The notes below the pieces were generated by a model. That model did not search any database, was not told the origin of the DNA, and was given only the letters and a program-made list of their open reading frames with translations. The translations under genes and the position numbers were made by a program. Of a stretch of DNA of 32,565 bases, positions 8,066 to 15,193 are shown piece by piece. The stretch comes from Treponema sp. (GTDB taxonomy: Bacteria > Spirochaetota > Spirochaetia > Treponematales > Treponemataceae). The DNA lies in the NCBI RefSeq assembly GCF_017430385.1, contig NZ_JAFRNB010000104.1:1-32565 (forward strand), given 5' to 3'. Position 1 is the first letter of the stretch. Each line of letters starts with the position of its first letter.

Positions 8066-9151
8066 GTGTTAATCCGTTATTCATCAGACAGCAGGGGCAA
8101 GCCAGTCAAAAAGGCTGTGATTTATACAAAAGAAGAACATAAAATACCGTTAAAGAAAGTTGACCCCGATGCGCTTTACATTATCAGACATTTAAGGGAA
8201 TGTGGCTATGACGCCTATATCGTTGGCGGGGCCGTGCGCGACCTCATTGTTGGCAAAGCACCAAAAGACTTTGACATCGTTACCGAAGCCACACCTTCCA
8301 AAATCAAAAAGCTTTTCCGTAATTCCCGCATAATCGGCAAGCGTTTTCGACTCGTTCATGTTTTTTTCGGCCAGAAGATTTTTGAAGTCTCAACATTCCG
8401 TTCAATCTGTGAGGGTTCCGTCGGAAACTCATTCGGCACTATGGACGAAGATGTCCAGCGTCGCGATTTCACTCTCAACGCACTTTACTACGACCCAATC
8501 AAAGAACAGGTCATCGATTATGTGAACGGTGTTGAAGACATCAAAAAGAAAGTTATCCATCCTGTAATTCCGCTCGACCGCATTTTCGTGGAAGACCCGG
8601 TCCGAATGCTCCGAGCCGTAAAATACAGCGCAACCACAGGCTGTAAGCTTCCTCATTCGCTCAAATCAAAAATCAGAAAGAGCGCGCACCTTCTCTCGCC
8701 TATCTCGCCTTCACGCTTGACCGAAGAGCTTTTAAAAATCATAAACTCAGGCCACTCGTATGAGATTGTAAGTGCCGCAATGGACGCAGACATTTTCATG
8801 TACTTGCAGCCATCAGCATGTTCGCTTATGTACGCCGACAAAAACTATGAAAAAAAATACATGCTTCATCTTAAGGAACTGGATTCTCTCGTAAAAACCG
8901 AGCCAGAGTCCCGCTTAGGAAAGAGGCTCACATACATTGTCTACGATTTTATTTCCTCACTCACCGACTGGCAAAAAGAAATCTCCACAAAAAGTGCCGC
9001 CGGTGAACTTTATACAAAAACATGGAACCAGTGCCGCCACTTCGTCCTCCCGATGAACCCGCAGCGCACCGAGCTTGAATACGCAATCAAAAATACGCTC
9101 ACCCAGCTCGGAGTTGGGGTCAGGATTGGGAAGAAGAAAGGTAGGAATTAG
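8066..9151 (+). CDS. pcnB: Poly(A) polymerase / tRNA nucleotidyltransferase family protein
   Basis: Template-independent nucleotidyltransferase. The catalytic head is clear: YIVGGAVRDLIVGKAPKDFD, with GGAVRD and the DxD metal ligands, then RRDFTLNALYYDP and EDPVRMLRAVKYS. The stretch RIIGKRFRLVHVFF fits the signature used to separate bacterial poly(A) polymerases from CCA-adding enzymes ([LIV][LIV]G[RK][RK]F), so RNA 3' polyadenylation is the better call; CCA addition cannot be excluded without a genome-wide count. The GTG at 8066 (LIRYSSDSRG) is chosen because the promoter -10 ends at 8056; the frame is open upstream to 8003. The stop codon lies inside a heptamer repeat shared with the four-helix-bundle element downstream. 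Confidence 0.88.
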   Translation: MLIRYSSDSRGKPVKKAVIYTKEEHKIPLKKVDPDALYIIRHLRECGYDAYIVGGAVRDLIVGKAPKDFDIVTEATPSKIKKLFRNSRIIGKRFRLVHVFFGQKIFEVSTFRSICEGSVGNSFGTMDEDVQRRDFTLNALYYDPIKEQVIDYVNGVEDIKKKVIHPVIPLDRIFVEDPVRMLRAVKYSATTGCKLPHSLKSKIRKSAHLLSPISPSRLTEELLKIINSGHSYEIVSAAMDADIFMYLQPSACSLMYADKNYEKKYMLHLKELDSLVKTEPESRLGKRLTYIVYDFISSLTDWQKEISTKSAAGELYTKTWNQCRHFVLPMNPQRTELEYAIKNTLTQLGVGVRIGKKKGRN

Positions 9152-9171
9152 GAGTGAGAAGTTAGGAGTTG
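9144..9171. repeat. Heptamer repeat, left copy
   Basis: Four degenerate 7-bp tandem units, inverted relative to 9517-9550; both ends share TAGGAATTAGGAGT when read in the same sense. It includes the pcnB TAG stop (9149-9151) and the TAA of the four-helix gene (9162-9164). Confidence 0.75.
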
Positions 9172-9512
9172 TCCCTGCTTTTGGTTATTGAACTTAAGAT
9201 TCTGAACAATTCCTGATTTTCAGAATTCAGTTCGTTAAATTCTGAGCCAGAAATATAATCAGTCTCATGTAGAAGTTCGAGCCAGTATCCTGTTTCAGCT
9301 GATTCTTTGAATGCAATGTACATTTTCGCATAGAAATCAGCCTTTGATTGTCCGCATTGAGCTTCACACACATTTGCTCCAATGCTTGTACCGCTTTTTA
9401 AAATTTGCTTTGATAAAACATATTCATGTTTTGTATCAGAGAGAATTTTGTAGAGTTTTATGATTTTTATCGCAAATTTCTTACTTTTTTCACCAATAAT
9501 ACTTTCTTTCAA
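9162..9512 (-). CDS. Four-helix-bundle protein (23S rRNA intervening-sequence type)
   Basis: A 116-residue protein of the S23/four-helix-bundle family. Characteristic blocks are KFAIKIIKLYKIL, LSKQILKSGTSIGANVCEAQCGQSKADFYAKMYIAFKESAETGYWLELL, with the family's (R/K)SGTSIGANV-EA and K-SAETxYWL patterns. Known relatives are encoded in intervening sequences of 23S rRNA genes in Leptospira and others, and related Avd proteins work with diversity-generating retroelements; stand-alone copies have no settled function. The start is a TTG (9510-9512) with AGGAG seven bases upstream that belongs to the flanking repeat. It is convergent with pcnB and sits 13 bp beyond the mnmA start-strand frame's end region, i.e. 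between the 3' ends of pcnB and mnmA. No reverse transcriptase is nearby. Confidence 0.88.
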   Translation of the reverse strand: MKESIIGEKSKKFAIKIIKLYKILSDTKHEYVLSKQILKSGTSIGANVCEAQCGQSKADFYAKMYIAFKESAETGYWLELLHETDYISGSEFNELNSENQELFRILSSITKSRDNS

Positions 9513-9516
9513 AAAT

Positions 9517-9550
9517 TAACTCCTAACTCCTAATTCCTAACTGCTAACTA
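9517..9550. repeat. Heptamer repeat, right copy
   Basis: Tandem units TAACTCC, TAACTCC, TAATTCC, TAACTGC, TAACTA. On the minus strand it supplies the ribosome binding site (AGGAG) of the four-helix-bundle gene, and its outer edge contains the mnmA stop codon (9548-9550). Confidence 0.75.
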
Positions 9551-10723
9551 TTTAATCCCCCTAACAATAATCCCTCCGCCGCGGATTACATTGTCCTTAT
9601 AAAAGACTGCGCTCTGACCTGGGGCTACGGCTCTCTGGGTTTCGGCGAATGTCACGAGCCATGGCTGGCCTTTGTATTCGGTGGTGTCGCTTTCTTCTGG
9701 AATGTATTTCGTGATTTTTGCTTTTACCGGGCGGCTTGCAAGGCGGATTTTTACATCTGCTTCAAATTCTTCAGCTGGCTCAACATCTGCCGGCCATACG
9801 AAATCGTCTGCAATCATTGCGCTTGAATTGAGAGCATCATTCGGAGCAAGTACTACTACATTGTTCTTTGCGTCGATTGCCTGAACATAGACCGGGTAGC
9901 TTACTGCAACACCCAAGCCCCTTCTCTGACCAATCGTGTAATGCTCGATTCCCTTGTGCTTTCCGAGAACATGACCGTCAAGGTCAATTATGTCGCCCGG
10001 AACAGAAGGCTTGTCTGAGAACAAAATGTCAAAATATTCCTCACCGATGAAGTCCTGGCTTTCCTCACGGTTTGCGGCCTCAAGTTTTGCTTTTCTTGCA
10101 AGATCGAAGACTTCTGATTTTTTGAGCGTTGCCAGCGGGAACCGCACTTTTTCAAGGACACGGCTTGGAATTCTGTTCAAGAAATAGGTCTGGTCTTTGG
10201 TGATGTCGGCGGCAGTCGCAATCATGCACGGCTTTTTGTCGCTTCCGAAAAGCCCCTCCGTGGGCCGAACGATTTTTGCATAATGGCCTGTGCAGAAATA
10301 ATCGTACTCAAAGCCAAGATTTTCAATTCCGTCGAGCAATGCGCCAAATTTGATGTAGCGGTTGCACTGAATGCACGGATTCGGAGTACGGCCAGCGCGG
10401 TATTCGGCCTTAAAATATTCAAGGACACGCTTTTTGTATTCTTCCTGAACTTTAATCACATGATACTCGATTCCATGCTCGGCACAAAATTTCTCACATT
10501 CAGCGATATTCTCTTCCTCGCCCGGCCCGTAGCAGGCTTCTTTCATCGGCTTGTCGCTTTTGATTTCAGGCAAAGTGCCGTCCCACAAGGACATAGTGAC
10601 TCCAATCACGCGGCATCCCTTTTCTTTGAGCAAAAGTGCGGTCAAAGTTGAATCCACCCCGCCGCTCATTCCAACAACAACAGTATCGCCAGATTTTGGC
10701 ATGTCTAAAACATCATAATTCAT
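9548..10723 (-). CDS. mnmA: tRNA-specific 2-thiouridylase
   Basis: Adds sulfur to U34 of tRNAs for Lys, Glu and Gln. The PP-loop ATP motif SGGVDS is at residues 20-25. TPNPCIQCNRYIKFG places Cys117 and Cys120 at the catalytic first-cysteine site as a CxxC pair. YFCTGHYAKI and KDQTYFLNRIP follow, then GIEHYTIGQRRGLGV and a C-terminal beta domain ending in PGQSAVFY. The length of 391 fits. Oddity: where most MnmA proteins have ESQDICFI or STGICFIG, this one reads ESQDFIGEEY (221-230), so the second catalytic cysteine is absent. It also has an extra N-terminal block, KEACYGPGEEENIAE. This looks like a recognisable MnmA subgroup rather than a damaged copy, because the frame and flanks are intact. 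Confidence 0.93.
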   Translation of the reverse strand: MNYDVLDMPKSGDTVVVGMSGGVDSTLTALLLKEKGCRVIGVTMSLWDGTLPEIKSDKPMKEACYGPGEEENIAECEKFCAEHGIEYHVIKVQEEYKKRVLEYFKAEYRAGRTPNPCIQCNRYIKFGALLDGIENLGFEYDYFCTGHYAKIVRPTEGLFGSDKKPCMIATAADITKDQTYFLNRIPSRVLEKVRFPLATLKKSEVFDLARKAKLEAANREESQDFIGEEYFDILFSDKPSVPGDIIDLDGHVLGKHKGIEHYTIGQRRGLGVAVSYPVYVQAIDAKNNVVVLAPNDALNSSAMIADDFVWPADVEPAEEFEADVKIRLASRPVKAKITKYIPEESDTTEYKGQPWLVTFAETQRAVAPGQSAVFYKDNVIRGGGIIVRGIK

Positions 10724-10785
10724 ATCAGCCTATTATATCAGAAGGTAGAACAACGATTCAATATGAGCGAAATTTATTCTGCTGA

Positions 10786-10882
10786 CGGGCTATTCGCGGT
10801 TCCGCTTTTCGCTCCATTTCCCGACACCCATAACATGGATGTCGGGAAACAGCTACGCCGCCGCTACTATCCCTGCGCGCTT
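10786..10882. repeat. Intergenic repeat block with long hairpin
   Basis: GC-rich patch in the mnmA/Rpn gap. It includes a 10-bp perfect stem, TTTCCCGACA (10817-10826) with TGTCGGGAAA (10840-10849), whose loop ends in ATGGA, the same apical word as hairpins in the ribosomal operon. The flanking words GTTCCGCTTTTCGCT and CCCTGCGCGCTTTGCC parallel the block at 1099-1190. No coding frame or T-run follows. Confidence 0.5.
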
Positions 10883-10894
10883 TGCCTATAAATC

Positions 10895-11869
10895 TTAAAC
10901 TTTTTCCTTAAGCGCAAGTACCTGTTCCAGAGGTAGGGAGCAACAGCGGGCAATTTCATCTTCGGAAAGTTTATTCAGCAAAAGAAGATTCTTCGCATTT
11001 TCTATGGCATTTGCTCTTGCACCTTCAATTTTTCCTTCAGCTTTTCCTTCAGCAAGCCCTTCAGCACGACCTTCAGCTCTTCCTTCTTTTAGGCCTTTTG
11101 CTCGGCCTTCTTTTAGGCCCCGCCGCTCGGCAGCGTTTTTCATTGTTTTCATATCGGAGACATGCATCCAGTAGCGGGTTTCGTGATACCAGTTCATTTC
11201 GTCCTGACTGATATTTTTTAATACTGTTACGGCCATAGCTATCCCCCTGTTTGCTTTTGTGAGTTGTTCTAAAAAATCCCGTTTTTCGGGAACAGATGCG
11301 TATAAGAAAAATTTACCCCACATTTGGGCAGGTGTCAATAAAGCAATGTCGTCCGGCAAACGCTCGATTTTTGGCAGTTCCATGAAAATTATGTTGAGCA
11401 TTTTTGCGACGGTTCTTCCTTTTTCGTTACGCATAAAATAGTGGTTGATGTTTTCTGCCTCACCCTTGTCAAAAACGAAGTTCAAAACTGAAATTTGGTA
11501 TGCCTTGAGCGATTCGTTCCAGTCCATTCCTTTCTGGATATAATGGTTCAGCAGGTGTGCAACATGGTATTCAGCCCTTTTTCCGAAGTGTTCGTCCTTA
11601 TTAAGACCTTGCATCTCAATGTTCACAATTTTGCCATCAATACGGCAGTTGATATCGAACTCGGACTGCTTATCAGTGAGTGACTCTCCCGAAAGCTCAT
11701 TTGGTTGCAAGACTACATTAGTAACTTTTTTGCCGATAATGTCGGTGAGAAAGCTGGTGAGTGCTTGGTTGGATTCTTTTGACTCGTTCGTGAAAAGAAT
11801 TTTGAAAATTGGGTCTGCGCAGGGATTTAGGAGCGCATCTGGGAAAGGACGAAGTGGTGGAATGTTCAT
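10895..11869 (-). CDS. Rpn family PD-(D/E)XK nuclease / putative transposase
   Basis: A 324-residue protein of the recombination-promoting nuclease (Rpn, PDDEXK_2) family. The N-terminus NPCADPIFKILFTNESKESNQALTSFLTDII is the typical opening. SEFDINCRIDGKIVNIEMQ gives the nuclease core D...ExQ. HYFMRNEKGRTVAKMLNIIFMELPKI matches the middle of the family. The C-terminal part is a run of KEGRAKG, KEGRAEG, RAEGLAEG and KAEGKIEG units, about residues 246-280, encoded by near-tandem DNA repeats, then a helical tail. Known members are DNA endonucleases that stimulate RecA-independent recombination. The ATG at 11869 has GGAAG upstream. No terminal inverted repeats or target duplications were seen, so it is not shown to be a transposon. 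Confidence 0.88.
   Translation of the reverse strand: MNIPPLRPFPDALLNPCADPIFKILFTNESKESNQALTSFLTDIIGKKVTNVVLQPNELSGESLTDKQSEFDINCRIDGKIVNIEMQGLNKDEHFGKRAEYHVAHLLNHYIQKGMDWNESLKAYQISVLNFVFDKGEAENINHYFMRNEKGRTVAKMLNIIFMELPKIERLPDDIALLTPAQMWGKFFLYASVPEKRDFLEQLTKANRGIAMAVTVLKNISQDEMNWYHETRYWMHVSDMKTMKNAAERRGLKEGRAKGLKEGRAEGRAEGLAEGKAEGKIEGARANAIENAKNLLLLNKLSEDEIARCCSLPLEQVLALKEKV
11021..11120 (-). repeat. Imperfect coding repeats in the Rpn gene
   Basis: Plus-strand words of the CCTTCAGC / CCTTCTTTTAGGCC type recur at 12-24 bp intervals and encode the EGRAEG/KEGRAKG units. Such a tract is prone to slippage in whole-codon steps. Confidence 0.65.
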
Positions 11870-12069
11870 AAAGTCTTCCTTTGAAGTAAGATAAAGACAT
11901 AACTATGCCTTAGTCCAACTGCCAATTCTCAGAAGACTTGTGGTAAATTGCGTGCAGAGAGCGAAAAGACAATGGTTCAAATAAATTGGGATAATGAGTT
12001 TGATCTGCAACCTTTACAATTTTCAAAGTAGTGAAGATTTGGGAAAAAGTCAAGAAAAATTGATGTAAT

Positions 12070-12100
12070 AGTGTTAATTAGTGTTAAAATTTGATATAGT
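12070..12100 (+). promoter_or_regulatory. Promoter and direct repeat before rlmD
   Basis: Extended -10 TGATATAGT at 12092-12100. The -35 is weak. Two copies of AGTGTTAA (12070-12077 and 12080-12087), one helical turn apart, lie where an activator or repressor could bind. The predicted start near 12107 leaves only about four bases before the ATG at 12111. Confidence 0.45.
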
Positions 12101-12110
12101 ATTCAGCGAA

Positions 12111-13346
12111 ATGTCACATATTGTAAAAACTCAGAAAATGGTCTCAGGGGGCGACTGCCTTGCCCAGATTAATGGAAAGAATGTTTTTATTCCTTTTGCC
12201 GTTCCTGGCGAAGAACTTGAAATTGAAATCACGAAGTCTTTCCGCGACTACGACCTTGCAAAAATTATCAATATAGTCACTCCTTCTCCGCACCGTGTCG
12301 AGCCTTTCTGCCCACTCTATGGTATTTGCGGTGGCTGTAATCTCCAGCATATTGATGCCGAATATCAAAAAGAACTCAGAAAATCAATTTTAAAAGACTG
12401 TTTTGAGCGTGAAGGAATCAAATGCCCTGAGATTGAAATCATTTACGGCTCAGATAAAAATTACCGCTCCCGAATCCAGCTTACAAACGGCGGTTTCAAC
12501 AAAAAAGAATCAAACGAAATCATAAATCTCGAAAACTGCCCGATTGCGACAGCCGAAATAAACGAATATCTAAAAAACACTCCTCAGAATGAACGCCCGC
12601 ACGGCCGGGTTCATCTTTTTGGCGACGAAAGAATCTGTGGCGATTCAAAAGTAATTGTTGCAGAGGAACGAGAGCGCATTTCAAGGGAAATCAAAGTCCA
12701 AGGAGCTAGTTCAAAGCGAAAAGAAAAGCTTCGACTGCAGCAGAACCGCCACTTCGCGGGCACAACATTGAACGAAAACAACCGCTGCGAAGTCGAAATC
12801 TCTGGCAAAAAAATTGCCTTTGATGTTCAGGGCTTCTTTCAGTCAAATCTTGAAGTTCTCGAAAAGACAATCTCAGAAATCACGCGCAATATGGGCGGCC
12901 GAAATGTCCTCGACATGTACTCAGGCTGCGGAACTTTCTCCGTCTTCCTCACGGATTTGTTCGATAAAGTATGCCTCGTTGAGCACAACCGGGATGCAAT
13001 CGTCTTTGCCGAGCAGAATCTTTCCGGCACCAAACACGAAAGTTTTGGTCTTTCCGGCGAAAACTGGATTAAATACAGCGCGCAGAATTACATCGCCAAT
13101 AACGGAGATTTTGAATCAGTCGTAATCGACCCGCCCCGTTCTGGCATGGAAAAAGAAGTCTGTAAATGGCTCTGTCACTCAAAAATCCCGCAGATTCGCT
13201 CAGTAAGCTGTAATCCAAGCACCCACGCGCGGGATGCGGCATTCCTTGTAAAATCCGGCTACACTCTATCAAAGCTCTTTCTCCTGGATTTCTACCCGCA
13301 CACAGCCCACATAGAATCCCTAGCCAGTTTCGAGTACACAGAATGA
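12111..13346 (+). CDS. rlmD: 23S rRNA (uracil-5-)-methyltransferase, RlmD/TrmA family
   Basis: SAM-dependent m5U methyltransferase of about 411 residues. An N-terminal TRAM-like domain (KMVSGGDCLAQINGKNVFIPFAVPGEELEI) is followed by iron-sulfur ligands CPLYGICGGCNLQH plus a later NCPI. The Rossmann motif is NVLDMYSGCGTFSVFL, then VVIDPPRSGM, the catalytic cysteine in SVSCNPSTHARD, and the general-base Glu in HTAHIESLA. RlmD, RlmC-like and TrmA share this layout; the iron-sulfur motif and TRAM region favour the RumA/RlmD type. The ATG at 12111 is chosen because the promoter -10 lies at 12095-12100; no SD is present. The last four bases overlap the next gene's start (ATGA). Confidence 0.9.
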   Translation: MSHIVKTQKMVSGGDCLAQINGKNVFIPFAVPGEELEIEITKSFRDYDLAKIINIVTPSPHRVEPFCPLYGICGGCNLQHIDAEYQKELRKSILKDCFEREGIKCPEIEIIYGSDKNYRSRIQLTNGGFNKKESNEIINLENCPIATAEINEYLKNTPQNERPHGRVHLFGDERICGDSKVIVAEERERISREIKVQGASSKRKEKLRLQQNRHFAGTTLNENNRCEVEISGKKIAFDVQGFFQSNLEVLEKTISEITRNMGGRNVLDMYSGCGTFSVFLTDLFDKVCLVEHNRDAIVFAEQNLSGTKHESFGLSGENWIKYSAQNYIANNGDFESVVIDPPRSGMEKEVCKWLCHSKIPQIRSVSCNPSTHARDAAFLVKSGYTLSKLFLLDFYPHTAHIESLASFEYTE

Positions 13347-15139
13347 AAGTTTTCTTTTTAAAACAACATACACAAAATTCAAGATTTTCACTCATAAAAA
13401 AAGCTTTTTTAGTTTTCAGTTTTCAACTTTCCGTTTTCAGTTTTTCACAAACCGCTCAGCGCACCTGTGATTTGACAAAAGAAGAACCAAGCTGGCAGGC
13501 TGTAATCGGTGGTGTTGCCGTATCTACCTGCGTTGAAACATCTTACGGAGTCGCGCTTTTAAGTGACGGAAGGCTTCTTTCGGCATGCACAGGCTCAGGA
13601 ACCGTAATCTGGCAGAGAAGCATCCGTGGCAGGCCTTCCCCATACATCGCATCTTTCGGGGATTTTTTGTATGTCGTAACTGATGGTTCCCGGCTCAACC
13701 TCGTCAACCCGTCAGGAATGACTTTATGGACTGAAAAATGTCCGTTCGAGGTCGCGGATTTTCCTTGTGTCGGGCGGGATGGCCGAGCCTTTGTCCGTGG
13801 CAAAAAAGGCCTTGCCTGCTATGGACTTGACGGCACAAGAAGATGGAAATGCGATACCGAGGAATTGGCACCACTTCCAATTAGCACTCTTGACGACGGC
13901 TCTATTCTTGTTTTCCTAAAAAATCTGAGGAACAACCTGAGTGTCGCAGTCAGATTCTCACCGTTCGGGGAAAGGCTTGAGGACATAACTTTCACAGGAA
14001 TCATTTCATCTGTGGCGAATTGCTCCCTAGGAGTCCTCGTATCCCTCAAAAACGGCTCAATCGGCCTTGTCTCCGCGGGCGAGCAAAAAACAACTTCCGC
14101 AAAATGGGTAAATGGATCCGGAAATACGAGCGGCGCATTTAAAATCTGCTATTCAAAATCAAGCGGAAATTCATCATTTTTCTTTCAGAATGGAGTGAGG
14201 ACAGAAGCCGTAATCGTAAAAATCGATGATGGAGAAATTCTCAACCGCTTTCAAGTCGGCAGCATAAATGACTTCAAGATTGCCTGTGATACGGTCAGCG
14301 GCTATTTCATAAGCGGTTCCATGGGTGCATGTGAATTCTGCGAGGATGGAACCATTCTTTTCGCGGCAAAACTTCCAGAGCAGTCAAAATGGAATTCAAT
14401 TTTCTACACTAACAAGAATTTTCTGCTTCTGACCATGAAGGACTGGACCATCAAAGGATTTTTAATGAATCAGTCCGTACAAACAGCCGGCACAATGCAA
14501 AATAAAAAGCTTCCGATTTCTTACATTACGGCGGCACCAACGGATTCTTCCTTAACCGCTCTTGGAATCCGTCCGCTCAACGATGACAAGATGGCAGAAA
14601 TTTCTTCCGCCCTCAAACAAGGTGATTACGGCAAAAAAGAAAGCGATTATCTTTCGCTCGTAAAAGCCGAGGCTCAGAATTACCTTGCTTCCCGCACGAC
14701 AAAGCCTGCTTTCAATTCAGATAATTCTGATTTTTTTGCGGAAAATGCCGTTTATACGCAGAATCTTCTATATATAATGTCAAAAACCGGAACAAGGGAA
14801 TTCTCGGTTTATTTTTCGCAGCTTCTTTCCTCTGAAATCGACAAGAGCCAGCTTCTGTCACTCATAGCCTTTGCCGGAAACATGGGCTACGATGAGGACG
14901 GACTTACACTTCTTGCCCTTGAAAATCTTCTCGTAACAAAAATTCAGCCGACTGACCAGCTTACTCTGAAGTCAATCTGTGATGCGACTTATGAAATCTG
15001 CCGTTTTATGGGAAGACCGGCATTGAACAAAAGGGGCAAAAATATTCTTTCCCGGATGCTTTTCACGCAATATGACAAAAGTATTCAGGATTATGCACGA
15101 AAAACGCTAGAAAAAATGATAAGTTTCGAGAAAAAGTGA
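13343..15139 (+). CDS. Secreted PQQ/WD-like beta-propeller protein
   Basis: A 598-residue exported protein of unknown role. Signal peptide core residues 20-36 (KAFLVFSFQLSVFSFSQ) with likely cleavage near TAQ. The body repeats a propeller pattern: GVALLSDGRLLSACTGSGTVIWQ, SRLNLVNPSGMTLWTEK, GLACYGLDGTRRWK and GSIGLVSAG, which resembles PQQ-like repeats of outer-membrane assembly or sensor proteins. The last 200 residues look alpha-helical (LLSSEIDKSQLLSLIAFAGNMGYDEDGLTLLALENL). The ATG overlaps the rlmD stop, implying co-translation with it. The hydrophobic core of the signal is encoded by five tandem 7-bp repeats. The gene ends just before the P83/100 promoter, and the two proteins may share an envelope function, but that is only inference from position. 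Confidence 0.72.
   Translation: MKVFFLKQHTQNSRFSLIKKAFLVFSFQLSVFSFSQTAQRTCDLTKEEPSWQAVIGGVAVSTCVETSYGVALLSDGRLLSACTGSGTVIWQRSIRGRPSPYIASFGDFLYVVTDGSRLNLVNPSGMTLWTEKCPFEVADFPCVGRDGRAFVRGKKGLACYGLDGTRRWKCDTEELAPLPISTLDDGSILVFLKNLRNNLSVAVRFSPFGERLEDITFTGIISSVANCSLGVLVSLKNGSIGLVSAGEQKTTSAKWVNGSGNTSGAFKICYSKSSGNSSFFFQNGVRTEAVIVKIDDGEILNRFQVGSINDFKIACDTVSGYFISGSMGACEFCEDGTILFAAKLPEQSKWNSIFYTNKNFLLLTMKDWTIKGFLMNQSVQTAGTMQNKKLPISYITAAPTDSSLTALGIRPLNDDKMAEISSALKQGDYGKKESDYLSLVKAEAQNYLASRTTKPAFNSDNSDFFAENAVYTQNLLYIMSKTGTREFSVYFSQLLSSEIDKSQLLSLIAFAGNMGYDEDGLTLLALENLLVTKIQPTDQLTLKSICDATYEICRFMGRPALNKRGKNILSRMLFTQYDKSIQDYARKTLEKMISFEKK
13411..13445 (+). repeat. Five tandem heptamers inside a signal-peptide coding region
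   Basis: Units AGTTTTC, AGTTTTC, AACTTTC, CGTTTTC, AGTTTTT. Because 7 is not a multiple of 3, the peptide repeats every seven residues: VFSFQLS then VFSFSQ (residues 24-36). Same unit length as the intergenic repeats at 9144, 9517 and 31979. Confidence 0.8.
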
Positions 15140-15164
15140 CAACTTTAAGATTCTATGATATAAT
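15136..15164 (+). promoter_or_regulatory. Promoter of the P83/100 gene
   Basis: GTGACA (15136-15141), 17 bp, then TATAAT (15159-15164) within an extended -10 TGATATAAT. It overlaps the stop codon of the preceding gene. The leader of about 23 bases contains AAGGAGG. Confidence 0.7.
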
Positions 15165-15193
15165 TGTAATGTTCTTTCAAGGAGGATTTTTTG

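Larger units (their letters stand above)
9144..9550 (-). mobile_element. Putative miniature element: four-helix-bundle gene between inverted heptamer repeats
   Basis: Left end 9144-9171 is four 7-bp units (GGAATTA, GGAGTGA, GAAGTTA, GGAGTTG). Right end 9517-9550 is the opposite orientation (TAACTCC twice, TAATTCC, TAACTGC, TAACTA). Only the four-helix-bundle gene lies between. The repeats carry the stop codons of pcnB, mnmA and the internal gene, plus the internal gene's GGAG. Mobility is inferred from this tight architecture and from the known occurrence of the family as inserted elements in 23S rRNA genes. Confidence 0.5.

Noticed and set aside
9144..9550. Diversity-generating retroelement or CRISPR
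   Set aside because: The four-helix protein resembles Avd, but there is no reverse transcriptase, template repeat or variable region. The 7-bp units are contiguous, without unique spacers, so not CRISPR.
10895..11869. Complete insertion sequence around the Rpn gene
   Set aside because: No matching terminal inverted repeats or target-site duplication could be found at the flanks.
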